Both the position numbers and the translations under genes were made by a program. Source: Apiospora phragmitis (taxonomy: Eukaryota; Ascomycota; Sordariomycetes; Amphisphaeriales; Apiosporaceae). Taken from it: 64,000 bases of DNA. The number at the start of each line of letters is the position of its first letter. The stretch's first letter is position 1. The stretch is from assembly GCA_038363925.1 (NCBI GenBank), contig JAQQWL010000011.1:620001-684000 (forward strand). Reading direction: 5' to 3'. The notes under the pieces were generated by a model. It had not been told where the DNA came from. It did no database searches and was given only the letters and a program-made list of their open reading frames with translations. Positions 59,900 to 64,000 of this stretch are shown here, one piece after another.

Positions 59900-61626
59900 C
59901 TATAAGAGCATAGCGACGAGCGTTCCGATAAACACCAGTCCGCAAGCCGCTGCTTTACCTGCCGCCGCCGCCGCCCCCGAAGCCACCGGCCCTGCCCCAG
60001 GAGTCCCAGGCGTCCCCGAAGCCTTGGGCAACGTCGTCTGCAGCGAAGACGAGCCCAGCGGGTTGATCGCGTACGGGTGGAAGGTCGGGCTCGGCATCTC
60101 GGGCGGCGCGCCGGTCGCGCTGAACAGCCTCGTCATGGTCGTCATCTCGGACACCGGCGTCGTGATGAACATCTCCGTGTCCGAGCCGATGGGCCGCGTG
60201 CTGAACTTGGAGACGACCGTGGGCGCGGCCGTCAGCAGGGGTATCGTCACCATGTCCCCGGTCGGCGTGACCAGCGAAGGCGGCAGCACCATGGTGCTGG
60301 ACGACGAGAGGGAGGTCGGCTGCTGCACGGACGGTTTTTGGGGCGTGCCGATGGTGCTGTTGGAGAAGTTCTTCCACGGCGCCATGATACACTGCATCAT
60401 CAGCTGGTTGTCCACCAATTTGCCATTCTGCTTCGTGGGCGTCAGGCCAAGCACATAGGACGCATCGAAGCTTCCGGCCGCCCATCCGACGAAACCCGCG
60501 AAAACATCCGAGTTGGCGTTGATGAAGTTGTTTTGCGAACAGAAAGCTTTCAGACACTAGAGCGCACAGTCAGCAAAGAAAGATGTCGACAGTTCACATG
60601 ATACCCTTACCGATGCTGCGCTTGATGCGCCGCTTTCGCTCACCAAGCCCTTCCTGCCGCTCGCGCGGAGGAAATTGGCAACAGTCTTGAAATCCTCGAC
60701 GTTGTCGGTAACGCACTCTTTATGGGTTCCCGAGTTGTCCTCGTCGAGGTACTTGTGGATGTCGAGCACCAAGTTGTCGGTAGTACCATCGGGATTTTGG
60801 ATTCTCATCAAAGCGGCCGCAGAGCCACTCGAGACCAGCGTCGCCGCGCTATCGAAATTCGTTCCGGGTAGCAGGATCATCTGCGACGTGGCTCCGGCTT
60901 GTCGAATCGCATTGACCACCTTTTGGCACGTTTGGGCCCAGATATTGATGTCGAGATCGTGGGGTTCGTTCATGATCTCAAAGGCGACCTTGTCGTTGGC
61001 TGCGTATTTGGTCGCCAGTTGGGTCCAGAGGCTGACGAATTGGTCATCGGTTGGGCCGCCCTGCCCTATGACACCACCGTTCCATCGCGCAAAGTTGTGG
61101 ATGTCGATCATGCAGTGAGCGCCGGTGCTTAAGCAAGACTGCACCATCTTGTCGTATTTCCCCATATTGTTGGCATCGAGATCGCCCCCGAGCTGGTTGT
61201 TGACAAGGAATTGCCAAGAGATAGCTTCATGAGGTCAGTTGACCAGAGTCCGAAAATAGCACACGAATGGGGGGCATACGAAGCCTCATCATGTTCATCC
61301 CAAGATCACCAACGAAATGTTTCATCTGGTCAGGGCCGTCGCCTGCCAACTGGACAGAGGATAGGGGACAAGTGCCCTAGAGGTTCGTCAGTGGGCCATG
61401 TCCTGTCCGCCTAGAGCGTATAATATGCAGAGTAGAGTGCAACTCACATCGATCTGACACCCAAAGTCACCGCCGGCAATTGCAACACCCTTCTTAACGT
61501 TAGCATCCTGGTGTGACACATGATGTCTATCAGTCATGCGAGATCTGCTGCTTAACCTACCAGATACTGCACCTTGGCCAGTGCAATGGGGGCCAAGCCC
61601 AGTAAAACGAAATTGTGGAACAACAT
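59900..61626 (-). CDS. GPI-anchored GH5 endoglucanase
   Basis: Exons 61626-61561, 61507-61448, 61376-61280, 61224-60611 and 60556-59900 join in phase to 497 residues. A signal peptide (MLFHNFVLLGLAPIALA) is followed by the GH5 (EG2/Cel5A-like) domain: VKKGVAIAGGDFGCQID, MMRLPISWQFLVN, HCMIDIHNFARWNG, FEIMNEPHD (acid/base Glu), VLDIHKYLDEDNSGTH and GLVSESG (nucleophile Glu), ending with GFVGWAAGSFD. There is no cellulose-binding module. A Ser/Thr/Pro stalk and a hydrophobic C-terminus after a small-residue site (VASGAAAAAGKAAACGLVFI) indicate a GPI anchor, placing the enzyme at the plasma membrane or wall. It hydrolyses beta-1,4-glucan or related wall glucans. All phases are clean, with no frame break. 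Confidence 0.92.
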
Positions 61627-63086
61627 GATCAACACGAATAGAGAAGAATAAAAACGGAACAAGGGCAAGAAACGAAGGGCAAACTCCAAAAAAGTGAAAA
61701 TAAATGTCCTACTAGGAACACGAACGAATGTAAAGACGTTGGCCGACAGCAAACGGCATGAGGTGGAAAGGGAAATGGAGAGTATCAAAGCGAAAGCCCT
61801 CCAAGAGTCAGTCACTGATCTGATCAAAAAAGATGGGCTGAGCCTGGCCGGGCGTTCGTAGGTTAGGGCGTTGCGCTGCGAATATATTGAAATGAACCTT
61901 TCGTCCACCATTCCACTTCTTCTTCTTCTCTCTCTCTCTCTCCCCCATCACGGAGCATGGGCATTGGGCATGGACATGGCCATCTAAGCTTTTCGAGACC
62001 CGATGGGACGGGGTGGCCAATGAGAGGGGCGGAATGGCACGATGTTGCTTGGCTGACAGGGGGTGTTCGCGGAACCTCAAACACGTCAAGTCTCAAGCTC
62101 CGCCTGGTTCGGGCCAATCCCCCCTGCCCAGCCAGAAGACGAGGGAAAGCCAGCTTAGGACGAGCCGCGGCGCCGGCTGTGCCTCGGGGCTAGGCCGACT
62201 TCGCTTTAGGCTGGCGGTCAGATATGGAACGATCCGAACTGTCCGCCGTGCGCGACCTGTCTATCCACTCTCCTCCTCATTAAACTCATCCCACCGATCT
62301 GGGTTGGGCTGGGCTCCGGCGTGGTGTGCTAAGCAAGTTGGATTACCTAGCGCTGGTGAGAGAGGGAGTCTGGCCTTTGGCCTTTTCGAGCTCCTAATTG
62401 ATACGAAAGGGGGCTGAGTGCTGGGTGGGTTACTGAAGGACCAGGAGAGGATTTGCGTCTTTCTGGGCGAAATACTACGTTGATGCTAGTCGGAGGGCCT
62501 GGAAGTCTGGGACTTTTGCATTGGCCGATGTGTCAAGGATGCTAAAGTGGTTGGCTGCATTTCTGCACTGCATGAACCTCCCAAGCCACACAGGGTCCCA
62601 TTTTAATTTATCAGCCACATGTTGGCCGGTTCGTTGGGGCGAGAACTTTTGGTGCCTTCGAATCATGTTAACCATTAGGTGATCGATACATAACATCTGC
62701 TTCCATGTTTTCAATGCAGTCTGGGTAGCATCACCAATCTTGGAGATTCAGGCATCTCAAATATCGAGAAGAAGAAAGCGAAATCATCAATCTACTACGG
62801 CTCTACACCAGGATTTTCCCGGCTCTAAAAGAAGAAACAAAACCCGCACCCAGTAAATTCACCATCGGAACTCGTTCACCTGGGAGGATCCCAGGTGAGG
62901 AGCCAGGCCAGGTCCTAAGTTTAGAGCCATTGGCGATCCGCCCACACTCGCTCCTTTTGCTCCACCGCGATTTGATACAACTCAACTTACACCACCACCC
63001 ACCGGCTAGTCCGTACATAGCCAAGCCTCCGCACGCACTCTCGTACCAATTTGCCAGCGCCCACCAGTCGGCAAGGAAAGTTCAAG
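61627..63086. other. Intergenic divergent promoter interval
   Basis: A TC-rich run (61918-61944) lies upstream of the endoglucanase. No gene supported. Confidence 0.5.
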
Positions 63087-64000
63087 ATGCTGCGCTGGTG
63101 GCTGGCCCAAAAGCTGCCGTCGCGCCTCTTCGCCCGGCGCCGGTACGGCACCTACGGCTCCTACTCTTCGGGGGACCCATACCGCCTGCCGCCCGTCCGC
63201 GTCCTGGGCCCGACCATCTGGTGCACCACGGCCATCGGCGCGACCTACCTGGGCTGCGCGGCGTACGAGGTGTACAGCGACGTCCAGGAGGTCCAAAGGG
63301 GCCGTTCCCGCGCCGGCTGGCTGTCGTCGTCCTCGTCGTCGTCCATGACCTTCGAGCAGCTCGAAGCCGAGCGGACCTTGACGCACGTGCGATGCTCATA
63401 TTGGCACCAAAACCGTCAACAACAACAATCGCGACGGGTCATGGGCATGGAGGTGTGGCAGCCCGAATGGCTCACCGACTCCAGCGCCGTCGTCCGCGCG
63501 GCCATCTGCACCAACGCCGGCATCTACGCCATTAACAACCTCTTGCCCTGGACGTGGGATTATTTCGCCCACGTCGCCGCCTCGCCCCTGAACTACACCC
63601 TCTTCACCTCCATGTTTGGGCACCTGGGTCTCCTGCATCTCGGGTTCAACATGTATGCCCTGACGCAGTTCGCTCCTCCTGTGCAGCAGAACCGGATATT
63701 CCAGGGAAGCAACAGGTAAGTCAACCATATATTCGTATCTCGTTTACCTCTTCTTTCAGCTGCTGCAATCAATATTAACGAGGCCTTGCCCCCAGACATT
63801 CACTTTTATCATCCTTCGTATTCATAGATGTCCTCGCAACTAATACCAATGTGTCGTCACAGCCACTTCGCCGCCTTCTACCTCGGCTCCGGCCTCGCCG
63901 CCAGCCTGGGCCACCACCTCTCCACCGTCTGGCCCAACCGGGTGGGCCGGATCAGCGCCGGCCTAGGCGCGAGCAGCTCCATCATGGCCATCCTGGCCTC
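63087..64000 (+). CDS. Rhomboid-family intramembrane serine protease, 3' end outside window
   Basis: Exon 1 63087-63715 (GTAAGT donor) and exon 2 63863 onward (CGTCACAG acceptor). The N-terminal ~60 residues are basic and Ser/Arg-rich, suiting mitochondrial import, followed by a first membrane segment. The rhomboid core has FTSMFGHLGLLHLGFNMYAL (the HxxxN motif) and, in exon 2, GLGASSSIMAIL with the catalytic Ser in the GxS position. The distal catalytic His helix is beyond 64000. ATG 63087 is preferred; the open frame continues 5' without an ATG. Likely a Pcp1/PARL-like protease of the inner mitochondrial membrane. Confidence 0.85.

Overview
The window is genomic DNA of a filamentous ascomycete (Pezizomycotina). 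The evidence is short GT-AG introns (about 45-120 nt) with CTAAC/CTGAC-like branch points, a Zn2Cys6 regulator, a GPI-anchored GH5 cellulase, FunK1-type kinase and DUF3435 genes, and AT-rich, TpA-rich tracts that look like repeat-induced point mutation (RIP). Sordariomycetes is the likeliest class, but that is inference. Exon coordinates come from joining frames at splice sites. For most genes in the left half the exon lengths sum exactly to an open frame.

Left half (1 to about 28.4 kb): accessory-looking DNA with lower GC, wide gaps, orphan genes and repeats. In order it holds a multi-spanning membrane protein fused to a degenerate Ras-like GTPase domain (38-1475, -); a hairpin-rich spacer; an orphan four-exon gene (2172-3796, +) and an orphan facing it (3768-4316, -); an unresolved exon cluster (4.85-6.28 kb, -); a 43-bp minisatellite; an orphan (7716-8309, +); a zinc-finger protein (8368-9316, -); a 55-residue Cys-rich ORF (10761-10928, +); an orphan (11179-11795, +); a FunK1-like kinase (11987-14362, -); a 52-copy 9-bp G-quadruplex-prone repeat abutting a J-domain/poly-zinc-finger gene (15655-17129, +); a small membrane protein (17592-18264, -); a RIP-like tract; an orphan (19743-20776, +); a 47-residue Cys-rich ORF; a decayed aminoglycoside-phosphotransferase-like gene; and an intact DUF3435 tyrosine-recombinase-like gene (25068-27499, -). 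That last family includes the 'captains' of Starship giant transposons. Here the gene lies beside a RIP-like tract at the junction with conserved genes and is transcribed toward the orphan-rich side. This is the layout expected if the left part of the window is Starship cargo with its 5' edge near 27.5-29.4 kb.

Right half (about 29.4-64 kb): conserved, GC-rich chromosome. It carries a calponin-homology coiled-coil protein, an NDUFAF2-like complex I assembly factor, a conserved fungal protein of unknown function, a PAN/Apple-like membrane protein, a Zn2Cys6 transcription factor, a wax-synthase-like acyltransferase, a sterol-glucosyltransferase-like gene, two tRNA-Gly(GCC) loci (one intact, one with a broken T-arm), a YAP-binding/ALF4/glomulin family gene, a GPI-anchored GH5 endoglucanase and the start of a rhomboid protease. 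Several of these genes (calponin, NDUFAF2, PAN, glucosyltransferase, YAP-binding) have single-base frame breaks at short, mostly G or C, homopolymers. Residual assembly errors are the simplest explanation, and protein models here should be treated accordingly.

Nothing links the right-half genes into one pathway. The left half is best read as one mobile-element-associated accessory block.
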